Below, piece after piece: positions 46,490 through 55,440 of a stretch of DNA of 64,000 bases (position 1 is the first letter of the stretch; every line of letters begins with the position of its first letter). The stretch comes from Ornithinimicrobium pratense. GTDB lineage: Bacteria; Actinomycetota; Actinomycetes; Actinomycetales; Dermatophilaceae. The stretch lies in NCBI RefSeq assembly GCF_008843165.1, contig NZ_CP044427.1:1-64000 (forward strand). Reading direction: 5' to 3'. Below the pieces are notes generated by a model that saw only the letters and a list, made by a program, of their open reading frames with translations, was not told the DNA's origin and ran no database searches. The translations under genes were made by a program, and so were the position numbers.

Positions 46490-47679
46490 GAGTGCCGCTT
46501 CCGGGCGGGGAAGCGGGCGAGCAGCCGCCACCGCTGTTCGCCGTCGACCGTGACCGGACCTGCCTGCAGCGTGCCGCCCAACAGGGCGAGTCGCTCCCGC
46601 ATGCCGAGCAGACCGTGGCCACCGGTGCGGGGCGCGGAGCCGTCCGTCGTCGCCACGGGGTTCTCCAGCAGCACCTCGAACCACCCGTCCTGCAGACGCA
46701 CCGAGCCGGTGGGGGTGCCCGCGCCGTGGCGGCGCGCGTTGGTCAGTGCTTCCTGCACGACCCGGTATGCCGTGTGCTCGACCGTGCCGTCCACCTCACC
46801 GGGGAGGTCGAACCGCACCGTCGCCGTCCCGTCCGTCCCGAAGGGTGCCAGCAGATCCCGGAGCGACGGTGCCCCCGGCGGGTGTGGGTCGCCCCGGCGC
46901 AACGTGCCCAGCACGTCGTCCAGCTCGGCGACGGCCGCCCGCGTGGTCATCGAGATCTGCTCCAGGGCCTGCCGGGCGAAGGCCGGGTCAGCGTCCGCAA
47001 CCCGGGCTCCCGCTTCGGCCTGCACGCCGATCGCGGTCAGGGCATGCCCCACCGAGTCGTGCAGCTCCCGGGCCAGCTCGTTGGCGCGGAGCATCTCGCG
47101 GCGCTGCTGCGCGGCGTGGGCCAACCGGTCCTCGGCCGTGGGTCCGAGGGTGCGCGGAGCGAGAGTCCGGAGCAGGGCGACCAGCAGCGGCTGCACGAGC
47201 AGCCCGGTGGCGGCCACCAGCAGCCCGAGCAGGACCAGCAGGACCGTGGGAAGACGCGCGAGTCCGGCGGGCAGCACCCGGCCGGAGGCATCACCGAAGG
47301 CCAGCACCAGCATGGCGAGACCCTGCGGCAGGCACCACAGCAGGGCGAGCAGCGACACACCGCCCAGGACGATGACCGCGGCGGCCCACACCAGACCCCG
47401 GCCGCGGGCGCCCCAGGACGAGGTGTCCGCGGGGTCTGGCAGGTCGACCTCCAGCAGGGCCCGAGCCAGCGCGACCTCTGCGGGTCGCACCGGCGGAGCC
47501 AGCAGCAGCCACGCCACGAGGACCACGGTCACCAGGACGAGGGCGGCCATTGCGACACGCGTCGGACCAGTGGTGTGGACCACCGTCTGGCTGAAGCCGA
47601 AGACCAACCAGGCCACCAGTGCCGCGCAGGCGCCGCCCACGAGCAGGTGGAGCAATCCCTTCGTCCAGCGGGTGACCAT
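46486..47679 (-). CDS. sensor histidine kinase (HisKA_3 type)
   Basis: A 397-residue membrane kinase. The start at 47679 (MVTRWTKGLLHLL) is preferred over upstream Met codons that give no membrane-protein pattern. There are four hydrophobic helices (about 8-30, 38-60, 92-120 and 135-165). The dimerisation box is ELARELHDSVGHALTAIG with the phospho-His near 210, the N-box AYRVVQEALTNARRHG near 305 and the G-box GGHGLLGMRERL near 350. It is coupled to the response regulator; the signal is unknown. Confidence 0.94.
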   Translation of the reverse strand: MVTRWTKGLLHLLVGGACAALVAWLVFGFSQTVVHTTGPTRVAMAALVLVTVVLVAWLLLAPPVRPAEVALARALLEVDLPDPADTSSWGARGRGLVWAAAVIVLGGVSLLALLWCLPQGLAMLVLAFGDASGRVLPAGLARLPTVLLVLLGLLVAATGLLVQPLLVALLRTLAPRTLGPTAEDRLAHAAQQRREMLRANELARELHDSVGHALTAIGVQAEAGARVADADPAFARQALEQISMTTRAAVAELDDVLGTLRRGDPHPPGAPSLRDLLAPFGTDGTATVRFDLPGEVDGTVEHTAYRVVQEALTNARRHGAGTPTGSVRLQDGWFEVLLENPVATTDGSAPRTGGHGLLGMRERLALLGGTLQAGPVTVDGEQRWRLLARFPARKRHS

Positions 47680-47786
47680 GCCCCCATCCTCCCAGTGGCA
47701 CCTCGCTGCACGCTCCCCCCAGCGAGGGAGACGGACCACCCGTGCGCGTGAGGTGGGGCACGGCATACCGGCGGGACGGTAGAGGC

Positions 47787-48707
47787 ATGAACATCCCACA
47801 GACAACCACCGCAGCCACCAGCGCGTCCAGGGAGGGCGCCAGCCCACCCCCCGGACTGCCCCGCGTCGGCCCGGTGCGCCGCTCGCTCGCGGCCTTTGCC
47901 GCCCTGATGACGCTGCCCTACCTCGCGCTGAAGATCGCCTGGCTGTCGGGGTCGGGTGTTGGCCTGCAGGACCCGGAGTTCGGATCTAGCATCGCCATGC
48001 TGGTGCTCAACGCCGTGACCATGGGACTGGACGTCGTGGCGCTCATCCTGGCCGGCGTCTTCTTCTTCCGCCGCGGCATCCGGGCCCCGCTGTGGCTGGT
48101 GCTGCCCCCGATGTGGATCGGTGCCGGACTGCTCGGGCAGATCCTGGTGACCATGCCCGTGAGCCTGGTCTGGCAGGCGGTCAGCCCCGCGCAGCCCACG
48201 ACCGGAGAGACCCCGCCGATCGCCGATTGGGTCTACGCAGCGGTCTACGCCGGCTTCACCGGCCTCGCGATCGGTCTGCTGGGGGCGTTTGCGATCTATG
48301 CCTGGCAGCGGTGGGGCCACCTCCCACTTCTGCCGTCGGGTGCACGTGCCCGCGTCGCCCTGCGCGCAGCGACCGTGCTCGTCGTGGTGGCCGGTATCGC
48401 CGATGCCGTGCTCGCTGACGTGCCGCAGAGCAACCGGGTGATCGACCTCGTGGTGGCCGGCGTGGTGGCCGCGTCGCTCCTGGCGCTGACCCGGCCGGCC
48501 GCGGGGCGCGGCACGGTGGTCCTGGCGTTCGTAGGCACAGGTGCGCTGGCCGCCTGGGGCAGCTACCTGGCTGTGGTCCTGCTCGTGCCGAACGAGCTGG
48601 CCGGTCAGAGCACGGTCGACTGGGCCACGGTGGGCGCGTCGCTGGCCCGCGCCACCGCCGGGTTCGCCGGTGTGGGGGCCCTGGCGCTACGGCTGCGGGG
48701 CCGGTGA
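47787..48707 (+). CDS. hypothetical multi-pass membrane protein
   Basis: A 306-residue protein, divergent from the histidine kinase. The start MNIPQTTTAATSA at 47787 follows GGTAGAGGC. After a 40-residue hydrophilic N-terminus there are about eight hydrophobic helices. No family motif recognised. The shared intergenic region suggests it may be a target of the adjacent two-component system, as often seen; that is an inference. Confidence 0.78.
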   Translation: MNIPQTTTAATSASREGASPPPGLPRVGPVRRSLAAFAALMTLPYLALKIAWLSGSGVGLQDPEFGSSIAMLVLNAVTMGLDVVALILAGVFFFRRGIRAPLWLVLPPMWIGAGLLGQILVTMPVSLVWQAVSPAQPTTGETPPIADWVYAAVYAGFTGLAIGLLGAFAIYAWQRWGHLPLLPSGARARVALRAATVLVVVAGIADAVLADVPQSNRVIDLVVAGVVAASLLALTRPAAGRGTVVLAFVGTGALAAWGSYLAVVLLVPNELAGQSTVDWATVGASLARATAGFAGVGALALRLRGR

Positions 48708-48781
48708 CCACCCCCTACGCGGATCGACCGGGGTCGCCGAGACGTGACTCTCATCCTCTTCTGCCCAAGCGCCCGTGGGTG

Positions 48782-48834
48782 TTGACGCCTGACTGAGCTC
48801 CAGCCATACTTATCCATATGGTTAACCATGTGGA
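48782..48834 (+). promoter_or_regulatory. promoter and ArsR operator overlapping the start codon
   Basis: TTGACG (48782-48787) and CATACT (48805-48810) are 17 bp apart and would start transcription at about 48817-48818, the first base of the ATG, so the mRNA would be leaderless. A 22 bp near-perfect palindrome (48813-48834, centre ATGGTTAACCAT) covers the transcript start and start codon, as expected for an ArsR autorepressor. Confidence 0.7.
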
Positions 48835-49162
48835 CGTCTTCGCCGCTCTCGGCGATCCCAACCGTGCACACATGGTCACGCGTCTGGCCACGACCAACGC
48901 GACCGTCTCCCAGCTCGCACGGGAGACCTCAATCAGCCTCCCGGCCACCCTCAAGCACCTCGGCGTGCTTGAGGAGGCTGGCCTGGTCCGTCGCGTCAAG
49001 CAGGGCAGGACAGTCACGGTGAGCCTGCGCCCGGAGGCCCTCGTCGAGACCGAGGCCTGGTTGCACCGCACCCGCACGTTCTGGACAACCCAGCTGGGGC
49101 AGCTCGCCGCCAGTTTTGAGACACCATCCCTGTCGCCGCACCCCCCGGAGGACCCATCGTGA
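48818..49162 (+). CDS. ArsR-family transcriptional regulator
   Basis: A 114-residue winged-helix repressor: VFAALGDPNRAHMVTRLATTN, then VSQLARETSISLPATLKHLGVLEEAGLV (recognition helix) and the wing VKQGRTVTVSL. No metal-binding cysteines are seen. It overlaps the SRPBCC gene by 4 bp (GTGA). Such ArsR/SRPBCC pairs are common in Actinobacteria. Confidence 0.93.
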   Translation: MVNHVDVFAALGDPNRAHMVTRLATTNATVSQLARETSISLPATLKHLGVLEEAGLVRRVKQGRTVTVSLRPEALVETEAWLHRTRTFWTTQLGQLAASFETPSLSPHPPEDPS

Positions 49163-49614
49163 CCACGAACCACACCCCCGTGGACGACTTCACCGAGCTC
49201 GTCGTCCACCAGCAGGTCGCAGCCCCGATCGCCGACGTGTGGGCGGCGTGGACCACCGTCGAGGGCCTGGTGCGTTGGTGGTGGCCGCACTGGCCGGACA
49301 CCATCTACGAGATGGAGGCGATCTCGGGTGGCCGGTGGTCGGCCCGCAGCGAGGAGGGCCAGACTGGGGTCGAGGGCGAGGTGGTCTCAGTGGACGAGCC
49401 GCACGTCCTCGAACTCACCTGGCGCTGGGACAGCGAGGACTCCGAGGATGCCGTCCGGGTCGAGTTGGCCGAGATAGACGGCGGCACCTCGGTCACCGTC
49501 CGGCACCGAACCCCGAGCAGCGGACAAGACGACTACCGACAGGGCTGGGAGTTCGTGCTGGGCAATCTCCAGGCCGCCCTCGAAGCAGAGGCGGGCGCCG
49601 AGGCCGCGACTTAG
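49159..49614 (+). CDS. SRPBCC/AHSA1-domain protein
   Basis: A 151-residue START-like fold protein. The pattern VHQQVAAPIADVWAAWTTVEGLVRWWWPHW is the usual beginning, with GGRWSARSEEGQ in the middle and LTWRWDSED later; it ends in a long C-terminal helix (WEFVLGNLQAALEAEA). Such proteins bind hydrophobic ligands. Co-transcribed with the ArsR regulator, which probably controls it. Confidence 0.9.
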   Translation: MTTNHTPVDDFTELVVHQQVAAPIADVWAAWTTVEGLVRWWWPHWPDTIYEMEAISGGRWSARSEEGQTGVEGEVVSVDEPHVLELTWRWDSEDSEDAVRVELAEIDGGTSVTVRHRTPSSGQDDYRQGWEFVLGNLQAALEAEAGAEAAT

Positions 49615-49665
49615 CTGAGGCAGCAACTCCTGATGGCGGTGGGACTCATTCGGGGTCGGTGGGCA

Positions 49666-50310
49666 TCAGTCGTTGGTCGACGGCCCCGGTCCAGGCGCGG
49701 CGTACCGGGCGGTGGTGGTGCGAACGGCCTCGTCGACCACCTGAGCGACGCGATCAGCGCTCACCTCCCAGCCCGGCACGAGGAGTGTCGGCCAGAAGAC
49801 GTAGTTGGAGATCATGCCCAGAAACTGGGTGGCTGCCAGCTCCACGTCTTCGACCCGCACGGTACCCGCCTCGTGCTCGGCTAGCAGGTAGCCGCGTACG
49901 GATTCGAAGTAGGGCATCTTCCCGTGCGAGAACTGCGCATGGGCGAGTTCGGGGAATCGCGGCAGCTCGGCGATGACGATTCGGAACAGGTCGGTCATCT
50001 GGGGGCGGCTCAACAAGTCGGCGTAGCGGCGACCGATGATGCCGAGCCCCTCAACGATGTTGCCTCTTGGCGGAGGATCCTCTTCTTCAGCGGATGACCA
50101 GGACTCGGTGACCATGGCCTCGAACAGGGCAGCCTTGCTCGGAAACTGTTTGAACAAAGTGGCCCGCGAAACGCCCGAGCTCTCCGCGATCCGCGCCAGC
50201 GAGGTCCGGGCGTAGCCCAACTCGAGGAACAGTGCGGTCGCGGCCGACAAGATCAGCGCGCGCTTCTCCTGGGCGACGCGCTGGTGATACGTCGACACGA
50301 CCCTGCTCAT
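49666..50310 (-). CDS. TetR-family transcriptional regulator
   Basis: A 214-residue repressor. The N-terminal helix-turn-helix is ALILSAATALFLELGYARTSLARIAESSGVSRATLFKQF. The C-terminal ligand domain has the pattern of the AefR-like group (PQMTDLFRIVIAELPRFPEL). It is divergent from an SDR/reductase pair, with two matching palindromes between them, so it very likely represses both directions. Confidence 0.94.
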   Translation of the reverse strand: MSRVVSTYHQRVAQEKRALILSAATALFLELGYARTSLARIAESSGVSRATLFKQFPSKAALFEAMVTESWSSAEEEDPPPRGNIVEGLGIIGRRYADLLSRPQMTDLFRIVIAELPRFPELAHAQFSHGKMPYFESVRGYLLAEHEAGTVRVEDVELAATQFLGMISNYVFWPTLLVPGWEVSADRVAQVVDEAVRTTTARYAAPGPGPSTND

Positions 50311-50325
50311 GGACCGAGCGTACGA

Positions 50326-50393
50326 GGTGAGTCACTTGACTCACCATCGCGGGGAGTCTAAGGTCGGCACAATGGTGAGTCACCTGGCTCGCC
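50326..50393. promoter_or_regulatory. two TetR operators and SDR promoter
   Basis: GGTGAGTCACTTGACTCACC (50326-50345) is a 9 bp inverted repeat with a 2 bp centre. A degenerate copy, GGTGAGTCACCTGGCTCGCC, is at 50374-50393. TTGACT (50336-50341), inside the first site, and TAAGGT (50359-50364) are 17 bp apart and form a plausible promoter for the SDR gene. Confidence 0.75.
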
Positions 50394-50458
50394 ATTGGCC
50401 CGCCGTTCATCATCACTGATGATCCCCGGTCAGTCACCCATGTACCGAAGGACATCTG

Positions 50459-51238
50459 ATGCCCCGTTTCGACGACCAGACCGTGCTCGTGACCGGTGGG
50501 ACCGGTGGCCAGGGGTCGAGCCACGTACGCGCCTTTCATGCAGAGGGGGCGAACGTGGTGATCGGCGCCATCGACGCCGAACGCGGCGCCGCTCTCGCCG
50601 ACGAGCTCGGGACCCGCGCTCGCTTCACCCACCTCGACGTCACCGACGAGAGCTCGTGGTCTGCCGCTGTGTTAGCCGCCGAGAGCACCTTCGGCGCCCT
50701 GCACGTGCTCGTCAACAACGCGGGCGTCCAGAACCCGCCAGCGCCGATCGAGAAGACAGACCAGGCCACGTGGTCGCGCATCCTTGACGTCAACCTCACC
50801 GGGACCTTCCTCGGCATCAAGGTCACCGCCCCCGCTCTGCGCCGCGCAGCAGGGGGAGCCATCGTCAACATCGCCTCGACCATGGGCTTGGGCGGCACCG
50901 CGCACTACGCGCCGTATGTCGCCAGCAAGTGGGCTGTGCGAGGGCTCACCCACACGGCAGCGCTCGAGCTCGGCCGGGACCACATCCGCGTGAACACCAT
51001 CCACCCCGGCGTCATCGCGACCCCCTTCATCCAAGAACCAGCAGCCGGTGCCACCGCGGCAATCGCCGACTTCTACTCACCCGAGCCGTTCGCCATCCCC
51101 CGACTTGGAGAGCCGGCCGACGTCACCCGGCTCCTCTTGTTCCTCGCGTCATCAGACGCGTCGTTCATCACGGGGTCGGAGTACGTCATCGACGGTGGTC
51201 TCCTCCTCGGGCCCGCCCTTCAGGCCGAAACCGGATGA
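50459..51238 (+). CDS. SDR-family oxidoreductase (glucose 1-dehydrogenase-like class)
   Basis: A 259-residue classical SDR with TGGTGGQGS near residue 13, NNAG near 84, IVNIASTMGL with the catalytic Ser near 138 and YAPYVASKWAV (Tyr-x-x-x-Lys) near 152. It ends SEYVIDGGLLLG, typical of the family. It overlaps the following reductase gene by 4 bp, and is controlled by the adjacent TetR protein by inference. Confidence 0.93.
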   Translation: MPRFDDQTVLVTGGTGGQGSSHVRAFHAEGANVVIGAIDAERGAALADELGTRARFTHLDVTDESSWSAAVLAAESTFGALHVLVNNAGVQNPPAPIEKTDQATWSRILDVNLTGTFLGIKVTAPALRRAAGGAIVNIASTMGLGGTAHYAPYVASKWAVRGLTHTAALELGRDHIRVNTIHPGVIATPFIQEPAAGATAAIADFYSPEPFAIPRLGEPADVTRLLLFLASSDASFITGSEYVIDGGLLLGPALQAETG

Positions 51239-51711
51239 GCAGTCCAGAGGCGACCGGAGGCCACGACTCCGTATGGGACGCGTCCTTGTCGCACCTGCCC
51301 GATCACGTCCGGCGAGCCATCGAGATCACCCCCGCCGCAGGCACCAGCGAACGGATCATCGACATCACGACACTGGGACGCCGCACCGGTCGGCCACGCC
51401 GCATCGAGATCTTCTTCTACCGAGCTGCGGGCGTCACCTACCTGTGTAGCGGCGCCGGCGGGGGTGCTACCGACTGGCATGCGAACCTTCTGGCCAATCC
51501 CACCTTCACTTTCCACCTCAAGAACGGGGTCGGTGCAGATCTGCCTGCACGGGCCTCGCCGGTCACTGCCCCCGCTGAACGTCAGGCCGTGCTGGCGGAG
51601 ATCGTCGCGGATCTCAACCAGCCCCACGACCCCGGCACCATCCGGCCGACCCGGCTCGAAGACTGGGCCGACAGCCGGCTGATGCGCATCAGCTTCCCGC
51701 CACCGGCCTGA
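51235..51711 (+). CDS. F420-dependent nitroreductase/quinone reductase family protein (Ddn-like)
   Basis: A 158-residue protein. The start at 51235 overlaps the SDR stop (ATGA). The pattern TLGRRTGRPRRIEIFFYRAAG, then SGAGGGATDWHANLLANPTFTF and a late ADLNQPH is that of the deazaflavin (F420)-dependent Ddn family. It probably acts in the same pathway as the SDR; the substrate is unknown. Confidence 0.88.
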   Translation: MSSPEATGGHDSVWDASLSHLPDHVRRAIEITPAAGTSERIIDITTLGRRTGRPRRIEIFFYRAAGVTYLCSGAGGGATDWHANLLANPTFTFHLKNGVGADLPARASPVTAPAERQAVLAEIVADLNQPHDPGTIRPTRLEDWADSRLMRISFPPPA

Positions 51712-51774
51712 TCGCGGACTCCTCGACAGATGACCTACTCGCCCGGCGACACCTTGGCCCGACCTCGGGCGAGC

Positions 51775-52059
51775 TCAGCTTTGGTCGGCGGCGAAGGCGT
51801 CGATGGCGTCCTTGGCGTCCTTGAGCCCGGCGCCCGTCTCCTCGCGGTAGGCCTTGATCGCGGCGATGTGCTTGCCCTGAGCCACCAGCGCGCGGATCTG
51901 CGGGGTGATGCCGGGGCGGGTCTGTCCGCGCAGTTCGGCGAGCTCGCCGGTGCCCACCCCCGCCCGGCGCGCCAGCTGGGCGACCAGGTCCTCTAGGAGA
52001 CGGACCTCGCGGGTGAGGGTTTCGACCTGTGCCTGCAGCTGCCTGTCTTGTCCGAACAT
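51775..52059 (-). CDS. ribosomal protein L7/L12 C-terminal-like domain protein
   Basis: A 94-residue protein: a coiled N-terminal half (QAQVETLTREVRLLEDLVAQLA), then ALVAQGKHIAAIKAYREETGAGLKDAKDAID, which matches the C-terminal domain of L7/L12. It lacks the ribosome-anchoring N-terminus, so it is not RplL itself. Stand-alone proteins of this kind occur in many Actinobacteria, with unknown role. Confidence 0.85.
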   Translation of the reverse strand: MFGQDRQLQAQVETLTREVRLLEDLVAQLARRAGVGTGELAELRGQTRPGITPQIRALVAQGKHIAAIKAYREETGAGLKDAKDAIDAFAADQS

Positions 52060-52107
52060 GCCAGGAAACCTACCCCTCGACGACGGGGGGACAGCCTTCC
52101 GCGTGGC

Positions 52108-53574
52108 TCAGGTCCCGCAGAAGGTCCGGTAGGTGCGGCCGAAGTCCTCGGGTGCGGGGGTCGCGTAGCGCTCCAGCCCAGGACGCTCGCGGTAAGGGTC
52201 GGTGACCGCCTCCAGCAGCTGGTGCAGCGGATCCAGATCGCCCTCGGTGCCGGCGGTCAGGGCCTCCTCGACCAGGTAGTTGCGGGGGATGTAGACGGGG
52301 TTGACCCGGTCCATCGCCTCCGGATCCGGGCCCAGGGCGCGCCAGCGGTTGAGCCAGGCGTCGAAGCCCGCCAGGTCTAGGACCACCTCCCGCGCGGCTT
52401 CAGCGTCACCTCGCGCGGCGGGACCCAAGCTGCGGAAGAAGGAGGTGTGGTCGGCGCGGGCCTCACGCATCAGGGAGAACAGGTCGCTGACCAGCGGGAC
52501 GAGCGTCTCGTCCTCCACCGCTCCCGTCAGCCCGAGCTTGCGCCGCATACCTGCGGCGAAGGCGGCGTCGTACTCCCCCGCGAACGACCCGAGCGTCTCC
52601 GTGGCCAGCTCGACCGCACGCTCCTCGTCCTCGTCCACCAGGGGCAGCAGCGTCTCCGCCAGCCGGGCCAGGTTCCACTGCGCCACCCCCGGTTGGTTGC
52701 GGTAGGCGTAGCGCCCGCCGACGTCGATCGAGCTGTAGACCGTCGTCGGGTCGTAGGCCTCCATGAAGGCGCACGGCCCGTAGTCGATGCTCTCCCCCGA
52801 GATCGTCATGTTGTCGGTGTTCATCACCCCGTGGATGAAGCCGGCCAGCATCCACTGTGCGACCAGCGCGGCCTGGACGCCGATCACCGCCCGCAACAGA
52901 GCGAGGTATGGCTGCTCGTCCTCCCCCGCTCCGGGGTGGTGCCGGGCGATCGCGTGGTCTGCCAGGCGGCGCAGCAGGTCGAGATCGCCGGTGGCCCGGG
53001 CGTACTGGAAACTGCCGACCCGCAGGTGGCTGCTCGCGACGCGGGTCAGCACCGCGCCCGGCAGCACGGTCTCCCGGCGCACCTGACGTCCAGTGGCCAC
53101 GACCGCGAGCGAGCGGGTCGTGGGGATGCCGAGGGCGTGCATGGCCTCGCTGATGACATACTCGCGCAGCATCGGTCCGACGGCAGCCAACCCGTCGCCA
53201 CCCCGGGCGAACGGCGTGCGGCCCGAGCCCTTGAGGTGGATGTCCCGCAGGCGCCCGTCGGCGTCGACCAGCTCGCCGAGCAGCAGCGCCCGCCCGTCAC
53301 CCAGACGTGGGGAGTAGCCACCGAACTGGTGCCCTGCGTAGGCCTGCGCCACCGGGGTGGCCCCGGCAGGCACGTGCAGGCCGAGCAGCAGACGCACGCC
53401 CTCGGGGTCGCGCAGCCAGGCTGGGTCCAGGCCCAACTCTGCGGCCAGCGGCTCGTTGAGCACGAGCAACGAGGGATCGGGGGCCGGCTCTGCCTGCCAG
53501 CGCAGGGCGAGCTCGGGCAGCTCCTGGGCGAAGCGGGTCTGCAGCTGCAGGGTGGTCGGACCGGCGAGGCTCAC
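52108..53574 (-). CDS. selO: protein adenylyltransferase SelO (YdiU family)
   Basis: A pseudokinase-fold enzyme that AMPylates proteins on Ser/Thr/Tyr, 488 residues (E. coli YdiU: 478). It shows [16 protein letters not shown] near 80, [15 protein letters not shown] near 113, [14 protein letters not shown] near 152 and the catalytic [20 protein letters not shown] near 250. The C-terminus ends TFCGT, with Cys where animal SelO has selenocysteine. GTG/ATG near 53574 gives the standard N-terminus. Confidence 0.95.
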   Translation of the reverse strand: MSLAGPTTLQLQTRFAQELPELALRWQAEPAPDPSLLVLNEPLAAELGLDPAWLRDPEGVRLLLGLHVPAGATPVAQAYAGHQFGGYSPRLGDGRALLLGELVDADGRLRDIHLKGSGRTPFARGGDGLAAVGPMLREYVISEAMHALGIPTTRSLAVVATGRQVRRETVLPGAVLTRVASSHLRVGSFQYARATGDLDLLRRLADHAIARHHPGAGEDEQPYLALLRAVIGVQAALVAQWMLAGFIHGVMNTDNMTISGESIDYGPCAFMEAYDPTTVYSSIDVGGRYAYRNQPGVAQWNLARLAETLLPLVDEDEERAVELATETLGSFAGEYDAAFAAGMRRKLGLTGAVEDETLVPLVSDLFSLMREARADHTSFFRSLGPAARGDAEAAREVVLDLAGFDAWLNRWRALGPDPEAMDRVNPVYIPRNYLVEEALTAGTEGDLDPLHQLLEAVTDPYRERPGLERYATPAPEDFGRTYRTFCGT

Positions 53575-53637
53575 CTCATCGAGACTACGTCAGCATGCCC
53601 CAGGTGACGCCCTGAGCGGTCGTGCGAGGGGCGGGGC

Positions 53638-53655
53638 GAACGGGCGGGCCCGTTC
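53638..53655 (-). terminator. hairpin after the NYN gene
   Basis: GAACGGGC-GG-GCCCGTTC is a perfect 8 bp stem with a 2 base centre, 10 bp past the NYN-domain gene on its own strand. There is no T-run. It lies between two genes read in the same direction. Confidence 0.5.
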
Positions 53656-53665
53656 AATCCCCGAC

Positions 53666-54220
53666 TCAGAGGAACTGCTGCGGGTCGAACTCCTCGATCG
53701 GGATGATCCGCAGGCGCGGGAGCGGGGCGTTGAACACCCTGGTGTCGTGCTCGAGGTCGAAGAACTCCATCCCCTGGCGCACCAGGTCGTGGAAGCCTGA
53801 GTTGCGGAACTCCTCGAAGGCGATGAGGCCGACGCGGCGCTGGCCGTCCATGAGCGGGGTGATCGCCTCGAGGAAGTCACCATCGTGGCTGACCAGCATG
53901 ACGTCGTCATCGCGCTCGCCGAGCGCCTCCAGGGTCCGCTGGATCGCGATGTCGACGACCTTGTCCTCGGCACTTCCGGACAGCGGGACCGGCACATAGC
54001 CCAGCGCCCGCAGGGCCTGCACGAAGGCCATCGGCAGGCCGGTGCTGGCGTTGAGGAAGAACAGGCCCTTGGCCGGTTGCGCCCACCGCTCCTGGGTGAA
54101 GGCGAGCAGCCGGTCCCACCGCGGCCGCTCGTCGGGGTGCGGGCGCCGGCCGAGGATCGAGTTGCCCAGCGTCGCGTCGATGTTCTCACCGTCGACCAAC
54201 AGGTATGACGTCTTGTCCAC
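53666..54220 (-). CDS. NYN-domain (LabA/DUF88-type) protein
   Basis: A 184-residue PIN-like protein. YLLVDGENIDATLG near residue 7 supplies the first acidic residues and DVMLVSHDGDFLEAI near 108 the second metal-binding set. NYN domains are predicted RNA nucleases. The conserved Asp residues are present. It stands alone between SelO and the esterase operon. Confidence 0.88.
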   Translation of the reverse strand: MDKTSYLLVDGENIDATLGNSILGRRPHPDERPRWDRLLAFTQERWAQPAKGLFFLNASTGLPMAFVQALRALGYVPVPLSGSAEDKVVDIAIQRTLEALGERDDDVMLVSHDGDFLEAITPLMDGQRRVGLIAFEEFRNSGFHDLVRQGMEFFDLEHDTRVFNAPLPRLRIIPIEEFDPQQFL

Positions 54221-54255
54221 AGGTATTACCTCATACTTTCTTTAGATCTCTACCA

Positions 54256-55440
54256 TCATTCATAGACATATTTCTGCGGCCCGGGGAAGATCCACGACAG
54301 ACCATCGCGGAGCCGGTCGCGCCAGTTCTCCCAGGAGTGCCCGTCCCGAGACTCCAGATAGCGCACCTGGGCGCCGGTGGCCTCGAAGACCGGGACCATC
54401 GAGCGGTTGGGCACGATGAGCGGCTCGTAGACCCCGCAGGTGATGAACATCCGGTTGGCCACCTTGCGCGGCCGGGCCCGGTAGCGGTTCATGAACTTCA
54501 CCACCGGGTCGAAGGCCGGACCGCCGCCGTGGTCGTTGCCGATGTCGGTGAAGACGAACGACCCGGACTGCAGGAAGAGGTTGTCCCAGACCCCCGGGTT
54601 GCGGTAGGCGGTGGTGAGAGCGGCCACGGCGCCGAAGCTGGCGCCCATCAGGCAGCGGGCGTCGGCGCGGCGGACCACCGGCCAGCGCTCCTCGATCGCG
54701 GGCAGCAGCTCGTGGGTCAGGTGCCGGGCGTGGGGTGCGTAGTTCGGATACTCGCGCATCCGGTCCCCGGGGTTGGAGAAGACCACGATCGTCTCGGCCA
54801 TGTCGATGCTGTGGATGAGGTTGTCCAGGACCGTGCGCATCGCGGAGAAGTTCACGTAGTCATCGCCGTCGTGCACCACCAGCAACGAGTAGTGGCTGCT
54901 GGGCCGGAACCGCGCCGGCAGGTAGACCCGGTTGTGGGTCATCCGGCGCAGCGCCTTGCTGGCCAGCGGGAAGTCGACCAGCTCCCCGGGCCGGGTCTCG
55001 GGCTGCGGCAGGGACCAGTGCGGCACCTCATAGCCGGCGGCCTGGCAGACGCTGGAGGAGCCGACCGGGCTGTGCGCCAGGCGCGGGTTGAGCGGGTCGT
55101 TGATCGTCTCGGCGGCGTCCCCGGCACGCACCTGGAGCTGGTACTCCACCCGGCTCTGCGCCGGCAGCTCGATGGTGACGTACCACAGCGAGGTGCCCTC
55201 CACCCGCCGCATCGGCACATGTTGTGGCTGGTTGACGATGCGGTGCTGCACGGCGACCGCGTCCACCTCCCCCTTGTAGAGGAAGGTGCACCGCGAGCCC
55301 TCGACGATCGGCACCTCGCGCTCGTGGAGGAAGGCGTTGACCGCGTTCTCGTCCAGGTTCGGGCGGGTCCGCAGCTCGTTGATCGCCAGCTTGCCCTTGT
55401 GGCGGGGCGGTGTGGGGTATGGCGTGGGCAGCAGGCTCAT
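54256..55440 (-). CDS. alpha/beta-hydrolase esterase (enterochelin-esterase-like)
   Basis: A 394-residue hydrolase. The N-terminal beta-rich part (about 20-140, FLYKGEVDAVAVQ, SLWYVTIELPAQSRVEYQLQV) resembles the Fes N-terminal module. The catalytic part has VVHDGDDYVNF, the nucleophile in GASFGAVAAL near 275 and the likely active His in GHSWENWRD near 375. It is the third gene of the ATP-grasp operon, overlapping the gene before it by 4 bp. A siderophore role is only one possibility. Confidence 0.88.
   Translation of the reverse strand: MSLLPTPYPTPPRHKGKLAINELRTRPNLDENAVNAFLHEREVPIVEGSRCTFLYKGEVDAVAVQHRIVNQPQHVPMRRVEGTSLWYVTIELPAQSRVEYQLQVRAGDAAETINDPLNPRLAHSPVGSSSVCQAAGYEVPHWSLPQPETRPGELVDFPLASKALRRMTHNRVYLPARFRPSSHYSLLVVHDGDDYVNFSAMRTVLDNLIHSIDMAETIVVFSNPGDRMREYPNYAPHARHLTHELLPAIEERWPVVRRADARCLMGASFGAVAALTTAYRNPGVWDNLFLQSGSFVFTDIGNDHGGGPAFDPVVKFMNRYRARPRKVANRMFITCGVYEPLIVPNRSMVPVFEATGAQVRYLESRDGHSWENWRDRLRDGLSWIFPGPQKYVYE

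Noticed and set aside
52108..52125. Selenocysteine at the SelO C-terminus
   Set aside because: The codon is an ordinary Cys codon followed by Gly-Thr and stop; no SECIS-like need arises.
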